Shown: piece by piece, positions 15,704 through 25,010 of the stretch
Position numbering within the stretch: the stretch's first letter is position 1
Layout of the letters: each line of letters opens with the position of its first letter
Assembly: GCF_001713375.1 (NCBI RefSeq)
Contig: NZ_CP016449.1
Coordinates: forward strand, 2,232,001 to 2,296,000
DNA from: Hydrogenophaga sp. RAC07
Lineage (GTDB): Bacteria > Pseudomonadota > Gammaproteobacteria > Burkholderiales > Burkholderiaceae_C
Length of the DNA: 64,000 bases
Direction of reading: 5' to 3'
Program-made: the position numbers and the translations under genes
Notes under the pieces: model-generated
What the model saw: the letters and a program-made list of their open reading frames with translations, nothing else
Told to the model about the DNA's origin: nothing
Databases searched by the model: none

Positions 15704-17047
15704 ATGAAATACACATCGGCCCACCACTTCCTCGAACACGTCGCCACCCGCAACCCCGGACAAACCGAATTCCACCAAGCCGTCTCGGAGGTGTTGGAAA
15801 GCCTCTGGCCCTTCATCCAGACGCACCCGAAATACGCCGAACAAGGCCTGCTGGACCGGCTGGTGGAACCGGAGCGGGTGTTGATGTTCCGCATCTCCTG
15901 GGTCAACGACCACGGCGATGTGCAGGTCAACCGGGGCTACCGCATCCAGCACAGCTCGGCCATCGGTCCGTACAAGGGCGGCATGCGCTTCCACCCCTCG
16001 GTCAACCTGTCGATCCTGAAATTCCTGGCCTTCGAGCAGACCTTCAAGAACGCACTCACCACCCTGCCCATGGGCGGTGGCAAGGGCGGCTCCGACTTCG
16101 ACCCCAAGGGCAAGAGCCCGGGTGAGGTGATGCGCTTCTGCCAGGCCTTGATGAGCGAGTTGTTCCGCCATGTCGGGTCCGACACCGACGTGCCTGCGGG
16201 CGACATCGGTGTGGGCGCCCGGGAGGTCGGCTTCATGGCCGGCATGATGAAAAAACTGAGCAACCGCTCCGACTGCGTGTTCACCGGCAAAGGCCTGTCG
16301 TTCGGCGGCTCGCTGGTGCGGCCCGAGGCCACCGGCTACGGCACGGTGTACTTCGCGCAGGAAATGCTCAAGCAGAAGGGGCGCAGTTTCGACGGCCTGC
16401 GGGTGAGTGTGTCGGGCTCGGGCAACGTGGCCCAGTACGCGGTGGAGAAAGCCATGGCACTCGGCGCCAAGGTGGTCACCGTGTCCGACTCCAGCGGTAC
16501 CGTGATCGACGAAGACGGCTTCACCCCGGAGAAGCTCGCCGAGCTGATGGAGGTGAAGAACCACCTGTACGGGCGCGTGAGCGACTACGCCACCCGCACC
16601 CACAGCCGCTTCGAGGCCGGCGTGCGCCCCTGGGGCGTGCCGGTGGATGTGGCGCTGCCCTGCGCCACGCAGAACGAACTGGACGCGGCCGACGCCGACA
16701 CGCTCATCAAGAACGGCGTGGTCTGCGTGGCCGAGGGGGCCAACATGCCGACCACCATGCAAGCCGTGGAGCGTTTTGAAGCGGCGGGCGTGCTGTACGC
16801 GCCCGGCAAGGCCAGCAACGCCGGTGGCGTGGCCACCTCGGGTCTGGAGATGAGCCAGAACGCAATGCGCCTTTCATGGCCGCGCGCCGAAGTCGACGAC
16901 CGCCTGCACACCATCATGGTGGGCATCCACGAAGCCTGCTTGCTGCACGGCCGACGCACCGACGGCTCGGTGAGTTATGTGGACGGCGCCAACATCGCGG
17001 GCTTCGTCAAGGTGGCCGACGCGATGCTCGCGCAGGGCGTGATCTAG
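15704..17047 (+). CDS. gdhA: NADP-specific glutamate dehydrogenase
   Basis: 447 residues, the exact usual length of bacterial hexameric NADP-GDH. Substrate-binding and catalytic region: KGGMRFHPSV near residue 91, then PMGGGKGGSDFDPKG with the catalytic Lys near 125, followed by PAGDIGVGAREVGFM. NADP-binding fold: VSVSGSGNVAQYAVEKA near 240. C-terminal ASNAGGVATSGLEMSQNA. It makes glutamate from 2-oxoglutarate and ammonium. ATG 15704 gives the canonical N-terminus (tyrosine after KY, helix EHVATRNP). The stop overlaps that of the convergent mgtC-like gene through a CTAG palindrome at 17044-17047. Ammonium assimilation fits the nitrogen-releasing catabolic operons nearby. Confidence 0.95.
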   Translation: MKYTSAHHFLEHVATRNPGQTEFHQAVSEVLESLWPFIQTHPKYAEQGLLDRLVEPERVLMFRISWVNDHGDVQVNRGYRIQHSSAIGPYKGGMRFHPSVNLSILKFLAFEQTFKNALTTLPMGGGKGGSDFDPKGKSPGEVMRFCQALMSELFRHVGSDTDVPAGDIGVGAREVGFMAGMMKKLSNRSDCVFTGKGLSFGGSLVRPEATGYGTVYFAQEMLKQKGRSFDGLRVSVSGSGNVAQYAVEKAMALGAKVVTVSDSSGTVIDEDGFTPEKLAELMEVKNHLYGRVSDYATRTHSRFEAGVRPWGVPVDVALPCATQNELDAADADTLIKNGVVCVAEGANMPTTMQAVERFEAAGVLYAPGKASNAGGVATSGLEMSQNAMRLSWPRAEVDDRLHTIMVGIHEACLLHGRRTDGSVSYVDGANIAGFVKVADAMLAQGVI

Positions 17048-17502
17048 CCCTGCTGTTTCCTGAGCAGAAACAGAACGATCCAGCCAAACACGGCGCTCAC
17101 CACGGCGGTCGCTTCCAGCCCCATGCCGGCGGCCATGCCGACCGCCGCCGTGAGCCAGATGCCCGCCGCCGTGGTGAGGCCTTTGATCGACTCGTCCTTC
17201 AACTTCATGATGGCGCCGGCCCCCAAAAATCCGATGCCGGCGATCACGCCCTGCATGACCCTGGACACATCTTCGATCCGCATGCCGGCTTGGTGCGGAA
17301 TGACCATGAAGAGCGCCGCACCGAGGGCCACCAGCATGTGGGTCCGCAGGCCGGCCGCAGCACCGACCGACTCGCGCTCGTAGCCCAGCAAGGCACCAAG
17401 CGCCAGCGCGACGGTGAGTCGAAGGCAGATTTTCGTCAGGTCTTCAGCGTTGCCGATGTCCGAGAACTCCTGTTGAACCGTCGTCCAGATTTCCAGCCAC
17501 AT
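17044..17502 (-). CDS. MgtC/SapB family membrane protein
   Basis: 152 residues with four to five membrane helices. Family signature visible: LALGALLGYERE near residues 33-45 followed by GLRTHMLVALGAALFM, then GVIAGIGFLGAGAIMK and GLTTAAGIWLTAAVG. It lacks the C-terminal soluble extension of Salmonella MgtC, so it is the short SapB-type form. Related proteins affect magnesium adaptation, membrane potential or ATP synthase activity; no role can be specified here. ATG 17502. Convergent with gdhA, sharing four bases at the stops. Confidence 0.85.
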   Translation of the reverse strand: MWLEIWTTVQQEFSDIGNAEDLTKICLRLTVALALGALLGYERESVGAAAGLRTHMLVALGAALFMVIPHQAGMRIEDVSRVMQGVIAGIGFLGAGAIMKLKDESIKGLTTAAGIWLTAAVGMAAGMGLEATAVVSAVFGWIVLFLLRKQQG

Positions 17503-17571
17503 CGTTGATCCATTTCATGGTTTTCGCGGGATTCCGGAATTGCCGTCAGGCGTCACCCGAACGCAGGGCCT

Positions 17572-18279
17572 TCAAACCCACCAGCGCAGGGCATCGATGA
17601 ACTCCAGCCGCTCAATGCGCCTGGCGAGTTCATGCGGGGGCATCTTCATCTTGAGTTCGCGCATGCACGTTGCCACACGACCGTCGCTCTCCAGCAGAAT
17701 GGCCTTCGCGCGCACGAACGCCGTGTCGATGCCATTTTGGTACACCTTGCGCGCCTTGGTCACGCCCGCCGGCGACAGGATGCCGTCGGTGGCCAGCATG
17801 GCCAGGTCGATGATGTCGCGGCTCATGAAGGAATCGTCCCCATAACGGTCGGTGTTGGCCATCAGCCGGGTGGCCACGAGGTCCTCCTCGGCCAGACTCC
17901 AGACGCCCTCGATCGCGGCTTCGGGCAGGCATGCCGCGAACGGGATTCGGTTCTCCAGCAGGATTTCGATCTTGACGGGGGTGCCATCGAGCAGGACCGC
18001 CAGGCGTATGCCGTGGCGATGGAAGTTGGGCTCCCGCAGCATCTGCACCGGCTCCCGGAACAGCCAGCCGGGATCCTGCGCGTCCACGGCCCGGCGGATC
18101 TCCCGGTACACCTCGGCCGAGTTGCAGCAGAGCTCGATGTGAATCGCTTCGCGGTACTCGTCGCGCGCGAGCACGATGGCCGTGCCCCCGCCGAGCAGGC
18201 AGTGGTTCTTGAGGAGCCTGGGCCCGTCAAGACATCTCAGGACCGCCGAGATGCGCTGGTGATTCGCTCGTTCAAACAC
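17572..18279 (-). CDS. AbiEii/AbiGii-like nucleotidyltransferase, probably catalytically degenerate
   Basis: 235 residues from a GTG start at 18279 (Phe-Glu-Arg-Ala-Asn-His-Gln-Arg-Ile follows, the usual N-terminus of this group). Near residue 25 is the Gly-Gly-Gly-Thr-Ala-Ile-Val-Leu motif that opens the DNA polymerase beta-like fold of AbiEii toxins. The acidic pair normally about ten residues later (D-x-D within VDIDFL) is replaced by AIHIELCCNS, so the metal-binding aspartates are absent. C-terminal helices (RDIIDLAMLATDG) are typical of the family. No AbiEi-type antitoxin gene is adjacent. Likely an orphan, housekeeping or inactive relative rather than a working abortive-infection toxin. 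Confidence 0.65.
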   Translation of the reverse strand: MFERANHQRISAVLRCLDGPRLLKNHCLLGGGTAIVLARDEYREAIHIELCCNSAEVYREIRRAVDAQDPGWLFREPVQMLREPNFHRHGIRLAVLLDGTPVKIEILLENRIPFAACLPEAAIEGVWSLAEEDLVATRLMANTDRYGDDSFMSRDIIDLAMLATDGILSPAGVTKARKVYQNGIDTAFVRAKAILLESDGRVATCMRELKMKMPPHELARRIERLEFIDALRWWV

Positions 18280-18301
18280 GCCGAAATCCGTTTCTGATCG
18301 C

Positions 18302-18325
18302 TCCGGGTGAACTGCATCACCCGGA
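18302..18325. repeat. Perfect 9-bp inverted repeat between Crp/Fnr and AbiEii-like genes
   Basis: TCCGGGTGA - ACTGCA - TCACCCGGA. It lies 7 bases past the stop of the leftward Crp/Fnr gene and upstream of the AbiEii-like start. No T-run follows on the minus strand, so it may be a weak terminator, an mRNA-stabilising hairpin or an operator. Confidence 0.5.
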
Positions 18326-18332
18326 CCTGGCT

Positions 18333-19082
18333 TCAGGTGGACATGTCCTGCCCGAACGGAGAGACGCGCGGTGGTTGCACCTGCAGCACCGCGTCGTTGG
18401 TGAGTCGGGCGTAGGCAGCGCGAATCACACCGTGGCATTCGCAACTGTGGGCCTCCAGGCCCTCGCGGTCGATCACGGAAATCTGGCCACGCCCATAACG
18501 GACCACCCCCGCCTTTTGCAAGCGCAGGGCGCCGTTGGTCACGCCTTCGCGGCGAACGCCCAGCATGCTGGAGATGCGCTCCTGGGTGATCTGCAGTTCA
18601 CCATCGGCCTGCCGGTCGAGGTGCACCAACAACCACCTCGCGAGTTGTTGGTCCAAGGAGTGGTGGCGGTTGCAGGCCGAGGTCTGCGACATGTGCAGAA
18701 ACAGCGTGCGGGCGTAGTTGAGCAGGTGGTGCATCACCGGGGCAGAACGTTTGGCTTGAAGGGCGATGGACTGGGCACTCATGCGGTACCCATGGCCGCT
18801 GCGCAGCACCAGGGCCGTGTTCTGCGACATCACGGTGCCGCTGGCGGACGTGCTGACGTTCGCGTTGCTGCTGCCCATGAAGGCGTCCACGCCCAACATG
18901 CCTTCGTTGCCCACGGCAACCACCTCGACCGTGGCGCCGTCCCGCATGGTGGTGACCAGCGACGTGTCGCCCGCCAGCATTTCGACCCATTCCAGCTGGG
19001 ACTCGATATACCGCCAGTCGTCAAAGGGCATGGCCGCCAGCAGCTGGTTCTGTTCGCGGTGGGAGATGTTGGAGGGTGACAT
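18333..19082 (-). CDS. Crp/Fnr family transcriptional regulator
   Basis: 249 residues. C-terminal winged helix: ITQERISSMLGVRREGVTNGALRLQKAGVVRYGRGQ, with recognition helix RREGVTNGALRL. Preceding are the family's dimerisation helix and the NRHHSLDQQLARWLLVHLDR segment characteristic of one Crp/Fnr subgroup. The N-terminal cyclic-nucleotide-type barrel is unusually short: between EMLAGD and MRDGATVEVVAVGNEG only about six residues remain where relatives have roughly 25-30. There is no Fe-S cysteine cluster. ATG 19082. Ligand and targets unknown. The 192 bases upstream to the AllA-like gene contain no gene. Confidence 0.83.
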   Translation of the reverse strand: MSPSNISHREQNQLLAAMPFDDWRYIESQLEWVEMLAGDTSLVTTMRDGATVEVVAVGNEGMLGVDAFMGSSNANVSTSASGTVMSQNTALVLRSGHGYRMSAQSIALQAKRSAPVMHHLLNYARTLFLHMSQTSACNRHHSLDQQLARWLLVHLDRQADGELQITQERISSMLGVRREGVTNGALRLQKAGVVRYGRGQISVIDREGLEAHSCECHGVIRAAYARLTNDAVLQVQPPRVSPFGQDMST

Positions 19083-19274
19083 TCGAAATTCTTGTTGTTG
19101 CTCTGTGTCGACTGCCACGCAACCCCATGACCAACAGGCACAGGACATGCCCTGCGAATGGCCTTGGCAATGCGACGGGGGGAATGTAATTCGGCACATC
19201 CCGAGGCAACCATGTCAAAAGACACAGATTCGCTGGGCAGGCTCGACGCCCCGCCGCCCGGGCGGGGAGCGGCC

Positions 19275-19790
19275 TCAGCGATCCAGCCAGAGCGCTCCGG
19301 CTTCCAGCGTCACTTCATCGCAATTCCCCTGCGCCGCCGGCCCACCGCGGTCGATCACCAGAAAATCGCCCGGCGCATCCAGCGCGATCAACGGGTGGTG
19401 CCAGGTGCCGCGAGCGTAGTTCACGCCCTGTCCGGCTGCCGCCAGAAAACAGCGGATGTCGCCCGGCCCCGGCGCCTCTCCCGCCCGAGCCACCACCACC
19501 AGAAACGGCAAGGGCGCCAGCGCCACGAACGCCTGGCTGCCCAGCGGGTGGCGCTCCATCAACGTGATGGCCATGGGGAAACTCCGCGGCAAGGCCTTGA
19601 AGATGCTGACGGCGGTGTGGCCGCCCTCGCCTGAGGTGTCAATGCGCGCGAGGTCGTGGTAACGCTCGGCAAAGCCCTCGTTGATGGTGAAGTGGCGCGC
19701 GGCCTCGCTGGCTTCGATCACGTCGCCGAACGGACGGAAGGCCTCGGCGGTGAGGGGCTCGATGGTCAGCGTGGTGCGCAAGGTCGTCAT
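19275..19790 (-). CDS. allA: Ureidoglycolate lyase family protein (AllA-like)
   Basis: 171 residues, typical for AllA. Recognisable elements: TIEPLTAEAFRPFGDVIE at the N-terminus, then LMERHPLGSQAFVAL, a Pro-Phe-Leu-Val-Val-Val segment, and the cupin-like GVNYARGTWHHPLIAL with the conserved Arg and His pair. AllA splits ureidoglycolate into glyoxylate and urea. It is the last gene of a seven-gene leftward operon (19275-25805) headed by an ABC importer. That context suggests it acts on a ureido acid produced by the dihydropyrimidinase-type enzyme, though the true substrate need not be ureidoglycolate. ATG 19790, seven bases after the regulator stop. Confidence 0.85.
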   Translation of the reverse strand: MTTLRTTLTIEPLTAEAFRPFGDVIEASEAARHFTINEGFAERYHDLARIDTSGEGGHTAVSIFKALPRSFPMAITLMERHPLGSQAFVALAPLPFLVVVARAGEAPGPGDIRCFLAAAGQGVNYARGTWHHPLIALDAPGDFLVIDRGGPAAQGNCDEVTLEAGALWLDR

Positions 19791-19797
19791 GCGGTTC

Positions 19798-20736
19798 TCA
19801 GCAGTCGATGCCCTGCAGGTCGGGCGCGGTGGGCCGGTCTTTGCCACCCGTGCTTTTGCCGCCAGCGCGTTTGCCGCGCTGGGTGCGTTTGCTGAAGGCC
19901 AGGCCCATGGCCAGCGTCTGCGCCAGGCACAGGGCCGAGGTGAGCGAGCGAAAGCCCAGCAATTCGGCGTCGTTCACCTCGAGTGTCAGGTCGGCATCCT
20001 TGGCGATCGGACTCAGGAAGGCGTTGGTGATGGCCAGGCGCTTGGCGCCTTGCTGCCGCACCTGCTCGCACACCTCGAGCGTGTCGCCCGCGTAGGGCGG
20101 GAAGCTGATGGCGATCAGCAGGTCTTGCGCGTTGGCGCCGAAGGCCTGCTCGCCGATGGCGCCGCCGAGGCCGTTGAGCTGCACCGCAGGCTGGCCCACG
20201 CGGTTGAGCGCGTAGGCCAGGTACGCGGCCACGGCGTACGAGCGGCGCAGGCCCACCACGTAAACCATGCGCGCGTTCTGGATCAGGTCGATGGCCTGCT
20301 TCAAGGGCAGCGCGCCGGCGTCGGCGGCCAGGTGTTCGAGCGAGACGATGTTGGCCTGGCTGAAGGCGTGCAGCACCTCGGCGGGGTCGGACGGGTTGTC
20401 CAGCGTCTGCTCACCGCCGTAGTGGCGGATGCGTTCGCGAAACGTGGGCTTCACCGCGTCCTGCAGCGGCGCGATGAACAGGCGCTGCAGATCGGAGTAG
20501 CCATCGAAGCCGAGCGCCTTGGCCATGCGCACAAAGGCCGACGGCGCCATGCCGGCGGCGGCGGCCACCGTGGCAATGGGACTCAGGGCCACGTCGTTAG
20601 GGTGTTCCAGCGCATGGCGGGCGGCATCGCGCATGCGCGGGGTGAGGCGTTCGCTCTCGCGCGCGATCAGCTCGCGCAACTCTTCGAGGTTGCCGGGTTT
20701 GGGGGCTGTTGCGCTGGCCAGGGTCGCCATGTCCAT
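19798..20736 (-). CDS. MurR/RpiR family transcriptional regulator
   Basis: 312 residues. N-terminal HTH_6 helix-turn-helix (about 10-85): MRDAARHALEHPNDVALSPI, then VAAAAGMAPSAFVRMAKALGF with the recognition helix, and YSDLQRLF. C-terminal SIS domain (about 120-270) for a phosphosugar-like effector: VYVVGLRRSYAVAAYLAYAL near 150, and LLIAISFPPYAGDT. The C-terminal tail is basic (KRTQRGKRAGGKSTGGK). In many betaproteobacteria RpiR regulators sit within catabolic operons and control them. ATG 20736; an in-frame ATG at 20730 is nearly equivalent. The repeated TGGAATGAA element upstream of the operon's first gene is a candidate target (inference). Confidence 0.87.
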   Translation of the reverse strand: MDMATLASATAPKPGNLEELRELIARESERLTPRMRDAARHALEHPNDVALSPIATVAAAAGMAPSAFVRMAKALGFDGYSDLQRLFIAPLQDAVKPTFRERIRHYGGEQTLDNPSDPAEVLHAFSQANIVSLEHLAADAGALPLKQAIDLIQNARMVYVVGLRRSYAVAAYLAYALNRVGQPAVQLNGLGGAIGEQAFGANAQDLLIAISFPPYAGDTLEVCEQVRQQGAKRLAITNAFLSPIAKDADLTLEVNDAELLGFRSLTSALCLAQTLAMGLAFSKRTQRGKRAGGKSTGGKDRPTAPDLQGIDC

Positions 20737-20767
20737 GGGGTGTGTTGGGAATGGGGGTGGCCCGCCC

Positions 20768-22297
20768 TCAGAAAGCACGGACCTCGCCGCGCGGCACAAA
20801 GCGTCCCATGCCTTCGCGGCCGTGCCACTGCCGACCGTCGACGATCAGCTGGCCACGCAGGAACACCTTCTCGACGCGCCCCTGCAATGTACGGCCTTCG
20901 AGCAGCGTGTAATCCACGTTGCTGTGCAGTTCGCTGGCGGTGATGGTCTGGCTCACCGCCGGGTTGAACAGCACCACGTCGGCGTCGCTGCCCACGGCGA
21001 TGGTGCCCTTCTTCGGAAACAGGCCGAAGAGTTTGGCCGGTGTGGTGGACGTGAGTTCCACAAAACGGTTGAGCGAGAGCTTGCCGCGCATCACGCCGAT
21101 GTCGAACAGGCTCACCAGCCGCGTCTCGATGCCGGGGGCGCCGTTCGGGATCAGCGAGAAGTCGTCCTTGCCGCGCATCTTCTGCAGCTGGTAGCCCAGG
21201 TGGCCTTCCTTCATGCAGAAGGGGCAGTGGTCGGTGGCGATCACCTGCAGGTCGTCGTAGCGCAACGCGCGCCACAGGTGCTTCTGGTCGTCGGGCGTGC
21301 GCAGCGGCGGCGTCATCACGTATTTCGCAGTCGCAAAGTCGTCGTTGTTGTAGACGGTGTCGTCGAACAGCAGGTAGTGCGGGCAGGTCTCGGCAAACAC
21401 CGGAATGCCCTCGGCCCGCGCGGTGACGATGTGTTTGAGCGCCTGGTTGCTCGAGACGTGCACGAAGTAGATGGGTGCTTCGGCCAGCTCGGCCAGGCGG
21501 ATGCCGCGGTGCGTGGCCTCACCTTCCAGGATGGCGGGGCGCGTGAGCGCGTGGTAGCGCGGCGAAGTGTGGCCGGCCTCCAGTGCTTCCTTGATCAGCA
21601 GGTCGATCACGGTGCCGTTTTCGGCGTGCAGCGCCACCATGCCGCCTTCGGCCCCCACCTGGCGCAGCATGCGGAAGATGGCGGCGTCGTCGGCCATCAT
21701 CACGCCGGGGTAGGCCATGAACATCTTGAAGCTGGTCACGCCCTCGTGGCGCATGGCGTGGCGCACGTCGTGCAGCACCTGGTCGTCCACGCGGGTCACG
21801 ATCACGTGCAGGCTGTAGTCCACATTGACCTGCGGGTCGGCGCTGCGCTGCGCGCGCTCGATCGCGCCCAGCGGCGAGTCGGTGGCGTTCTGCAGCGCGA
21901 AGTCCACCACCGTAGTGGTGCCGCCAAAGGCCGCGGCCTTGGTGCCGCTGGCGAAGGTGTCGCAGGTGATGGTGGGGCCGATCACGTTTTCCATGTGCAC
22001 GTGCGTGTCCACGCCGCCGGGCAACACATACAGGCCGGTGGCGTCGATCACGGCCACATCGGGCCCCACGGCGATGTGTTGACCAATGGTGTCGATCACG
22101 CCACCCCGCAGCAACACGTCGGCCACGTAGTCGTCGGTGGCGGTGATCACGCGCCCGCCGCGGATCAGCACCGGGCTGCCGTGCGCGAGTGTGGCCTTGG
22201 CCGAGGTGGCCACCGCAGCCACGCTGGGCGGCTGCGCGTGGCCGTGGGCGGCATCGTTGCAGGCCGGGTCGACGCAGGCGTAGGGGCGTGGGCTCAT
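20768..22297 (-). CDS. Dihydropyrimidinase / D-hydantoinase family amidohydrolase
   Basis: 509 residues. Cyclic amidohydrolase with metal ligands in GGVDTHVHMENV near residue 90, a carboxylatable Lys in TSFKMFMAYPG near 180, and His residues in HAENG and VHVSS. The catalytic Asp is in ATDHCPF near 350, and STTPAKLFGLFPKKGTIAVGSDAD follows. The N-terminal ~40 residues (Ala/His/Pro-rich) are an extra extension compared with typical ~470-residue enzymes. It hydrolyses six- or five-membered cyclic ureides to N-carbamoyl amino acids. Its start overlaps the stop of the class V PLP gene (ATGA). No N-carbamoyl hydrolase gene is nearby, which makes the downstream step unclear. Confidence 0.9.
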   Translation of the reverse strand: MSPRPYACVDPACNDAAHGHAQPPSVAAVATSAKATLAHGSPVLIRGGRVITATDDYVADVLLRGGVIDTIGQHIAVGPDVAVIDATGLYVLPGGVDTHVHMENVIGPTITCDTFASGTKAAAFGGTTTVVDFALQNATDSPLGAIERAQRSADPQVNVDYSLHVIVTRVDDQVLHDVRHAMRHEGVTSFKMFMAYPGVMMADDAAIFRMLRQVGAEGGMVALHAENGTVIDLLIKEALEAGHTSPRYHALTRPAILEGEATHRGIRLAELAEAPIYFVHVSSNQALKHIVTARAEGIPVFAETCPHYLLFDDTVYNNDDFATAKYVMTPPLRTPDDQKHLWRALRYDDLQVIATDHCPFCMKEGHLGYQLQKMRGKDDFSLIPNGAPGIETRLVSLFDIGVMRGKLSLNRFVELTSTTPAKLFGLFPKKGTIAVGSDADVVLFNPAVSQTITASELHSNVDYTLLEGRTLQGRVEKVFLRGQLIVDGRQWHGREGMGRFVPRGEVRAF

Positions 22298-23529
22298 TGA
22301 ATGGCCTCGTCCAGGTGCGTGATCAAACGATCGATTTCACCCACCGTGTTGTAGTGAGCGATGGACACGCGCACCACGCCACCCTGCGCGTGCAGGCCCA
22401 GGGTTTCAATGAGGCGCTTGGCGTAGAAGTCGCCGAAGCGGATGCCGATGCCGTGCTGGTCCACGTGGCGCACGATGCTCTCGGAGGCTTGCTCACCCGC
22501 CATGAAGGCGATGGTGGGCACGCGGCTGCCATCGGTGGCGCCGGTGTGACCGATCACGCGCACCGACTTCTTGCTGCGCAGGTAGGCCAGCAGGCGCTCG
22601 GCCAGCAGGTTCTCGTGCACCTCGAACGCGTCGAACGCGGCCTGCATCTTTTGCCGGTCGCTGCCCGTCGCACCCAGCGTGTTGCCCACGTGCACCAAGT
22701 AGTCGTTGATGCCCATGCAACCGTATGAGAGCTCGTAGTTCACGTTGCCGGGTTGCAGCTTGTAGGGCACCACGTCGGTGCCGATGAAGTAGTGGTTCAG
22801 GCTGGGCAGGCCCAGCAGCAGGTCGCGCTGGATCCACATCACCGCGTAGTGCGGACCGAACACCTTGTAGAAGCTGAACACGTAGGCGTCGGCACCGCTG
22901 GCCTGCACGTCCACCAGGCGGTGTGGTGCGTAGGCCACCGCGTCCACACACAGGCGACCGCCCACGGCGTGCACACGCTTTGCCACCTCTGCCACCGGGT
23001 TCACCGTGCCCAGGATGTTCGACGCATGGGTCATGGCCACCCAGGTGGTCCTGGGCGAGAGCAGACGGTCCAGGTCGGCCAGGTCGAGTTCCAGCGTCTG
23101 GTGGTTCACTTCCCACACCTTCACCACCGCGCCGGCGCTGCGCAGGCGCATCCAGCAGCCGATGTTGGCTTCGTGGTCGGTGTTGGTGACGACGATCTCG
23201 TCGCCCGGTTTCACACCCGGCAGCAGCGCCTGGGTGAAGAGGTACATGAGCGAGGTGGTGGCGCTGCCCATCACCACCTCGTCGTCCGCCGGGGCGTTGA
23301 TGAGCTGCGCCACCGCGCGGCGCGCGGCCAGCACACGCTCGCCGGCCGCCTGGCTCTGCGCGTAGCTGGCGCCCAGCTGCACGCTGCTGGTGAGCAGATA
23401 GTCGCTCACGCGGTCGGCCACGCGCTGGAGCACCTGGGAGCCACCGGCGTTGTCGAGGTAGACGCAGCCGTCTTGCAGCGCGGGAAATTCGGCGCGGATC
23501 AGGTCGAGGTTCAGGGGATGCAAGGACAT
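22294..23529 (-). CDS. Cysteine desulfurase-like class V aminotransferase family protein
   Basis: 411 residues, fold-type I PLP enzyme. The N-terminal VYLDNAGGSQVLQ motif, GSATTSLMYLFTQAL, NTDHEANIGCWMRL (His stacking on PLP) and THASNILGTVNPV are followed by a Schiff-base Lys in VFSFYKVFGPHYAVMW near residue 223. This matches the NifS/CsdA-like 'cysteine desulfurase-like protein' group. The short active-site cysteine loop of true desulfurases is not evident. In this operon it more likely acts as a lyase, transaminase or carbamoyl-amino-acid-handling enzyme than in Fe-S assembly. Stop overlaps the dihydropyrimidinase start; 15 bases after the ATPase gene. Confidence 0.85.
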   Translation of the reverse strand: MSLHPLNLDLIRAEFPALQDGCVYLDNAGGSQVLQRVADRVSDYLLTSSVQLGASYAQSQAAGERVLAARRAVAQLINAPADDEVVMGSATTSLMYLFTQALLPGVKPGDEIVVTNTDHEANIGCWMRLRSAGAVVKVWEVNHQTLELDLADLDRLLSPRTTWVAMTHASNILGTVNPVAEVAKRVHAVGGRLCVDAVAYAPHRLVDVQASGADAYVFSFYKVFGPHYAVMWIQRDLLLGLPSLNHYFIGTDVVPYKLQPGNVNYELSYGCMGINDYLVHVGNTLGATGSDRQKMQAAFDAFEVHENLLAERLLAYLRSKKSVRVIGHTGATDGSRVPTIAFMAGEQASESIVRHVDQHGIGIRFGDFYAKRLIETLGLHAQGGVVRVSIAHYNTVGEIDRLITHLDEAIQ

Positions 23530-23544
23530 GTTGAGGAAGGGATG

Positions 23545-24279
<735 letters not shown>

Positions 24280-24307
24280 GGGTGGGTGTCTTGAGAGGAG
24301 CGAGGCA

Positions 24308-24979
24308 TCAGCGCAGGCTGGCGCGGTGCCGGGTTTCGAAGTAGCCGACCAGCCGCACCAGCGGCAGCAGCAGGATGAGGTAGAGCACGGCCGCGCCAAT
24401 GAGCGGTGTGGGGTTCGCGGCGAGCGCCTGGGCCTGCGTGGCCTGCTTGAGCAGGTCGGGCATGGCCACCACCGAGGCCAGCGCGGTGTCCTTGAGCACG
24501 TTGATGCAGTTGCTGGTGAGCGGCGGCACGACGATGCGGAACGCCTGCGGCAGGATCACATCGCGCATGCTGCTGAAGAAGCTGAGGCCAATGGCGTCGG
24601 CCGCCTCGAACTGGCCCTTGGGAATGGCTTCGATGCCGGCGCGAAAGATCTCGGCCGTGTAGGCGCACGACACCATGGACAGCGCGAGCGCCGCCGCCGT
24701 GAAGGACGTGAAGCGCACCCCCACGAAGGGGAGTGCGTAGTACACCAGGACCAGCAGCACCAGCAGCGGGATGGAGCGGAACACGTCGATGTAGACGCGC
24801 GCCAGCATGCGCAGCGGAAGCGGGCCGTACAGGCGCAACAGCGCCATGAGCAGGCCCGACACCAGCCCCGACACGATGCTGACCAGCCCCAGCAACACGG
24901 TGACCCCCAGGCCCTCCAGCAGCAGCGGGAAAGCCCCTTTGAAAACGGGCCAGTTGAAGAAGGTGGCGGTCAGGTCCAT
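24308..24979 (-). CDS. Amino acid-type ABC transporter permease (HisM/GlnP family)
   Basis: 223 residues, about five membrane segments. Contains the coupling-loop motif [29 protein letters not shown] near residues 125-155 (EAA motif of HisMQ-type permeases), preceded by [18 protein letters not shown]-terminal [17 protein letters not shown] is typical. It is the inner-membrane channel of the importer. ATG 24979; 31 bases after the substrate-binding gene's stop. Confidence 0.9.
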   Translation of the reverse strand: MDLTATFFNWPVFKGAFPLLLEGLGVTVLLGLVSIVSGLVSGLLMALLRLYGPLPLRMLARVYIDVFRSIPLLVLLVLVYYALPFVGVRFTSFTAAALALSMVSCAYTAEIFRAGIEAIPKGQFEAADAIGLSFFSSMRDVILPQAFRIVVPPLTSNCINVLKDTALASVVAMPDLLKQATQAQALAANPTPLIGAAVLYLILLLPLVRLVGYFETRHRASLR

Positions 24980-25010
24980 GGGGTCGGGGCGTTGGTCTCG
25001 GCAGCAGGGA

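Noticed and set aside
17505..17525. TTGATCCATTTCAT upstream of the mgtC-like gene as a second Fnr box
   Set aside because: The right half departs from ATCAA at several positions.
18302..18325. Intrinsic terminator of the Crp/Fnr gene
   Set aside because: The stem is perfect but no T-run follows on the minus strand, so it is listed only as an inverted repeat.
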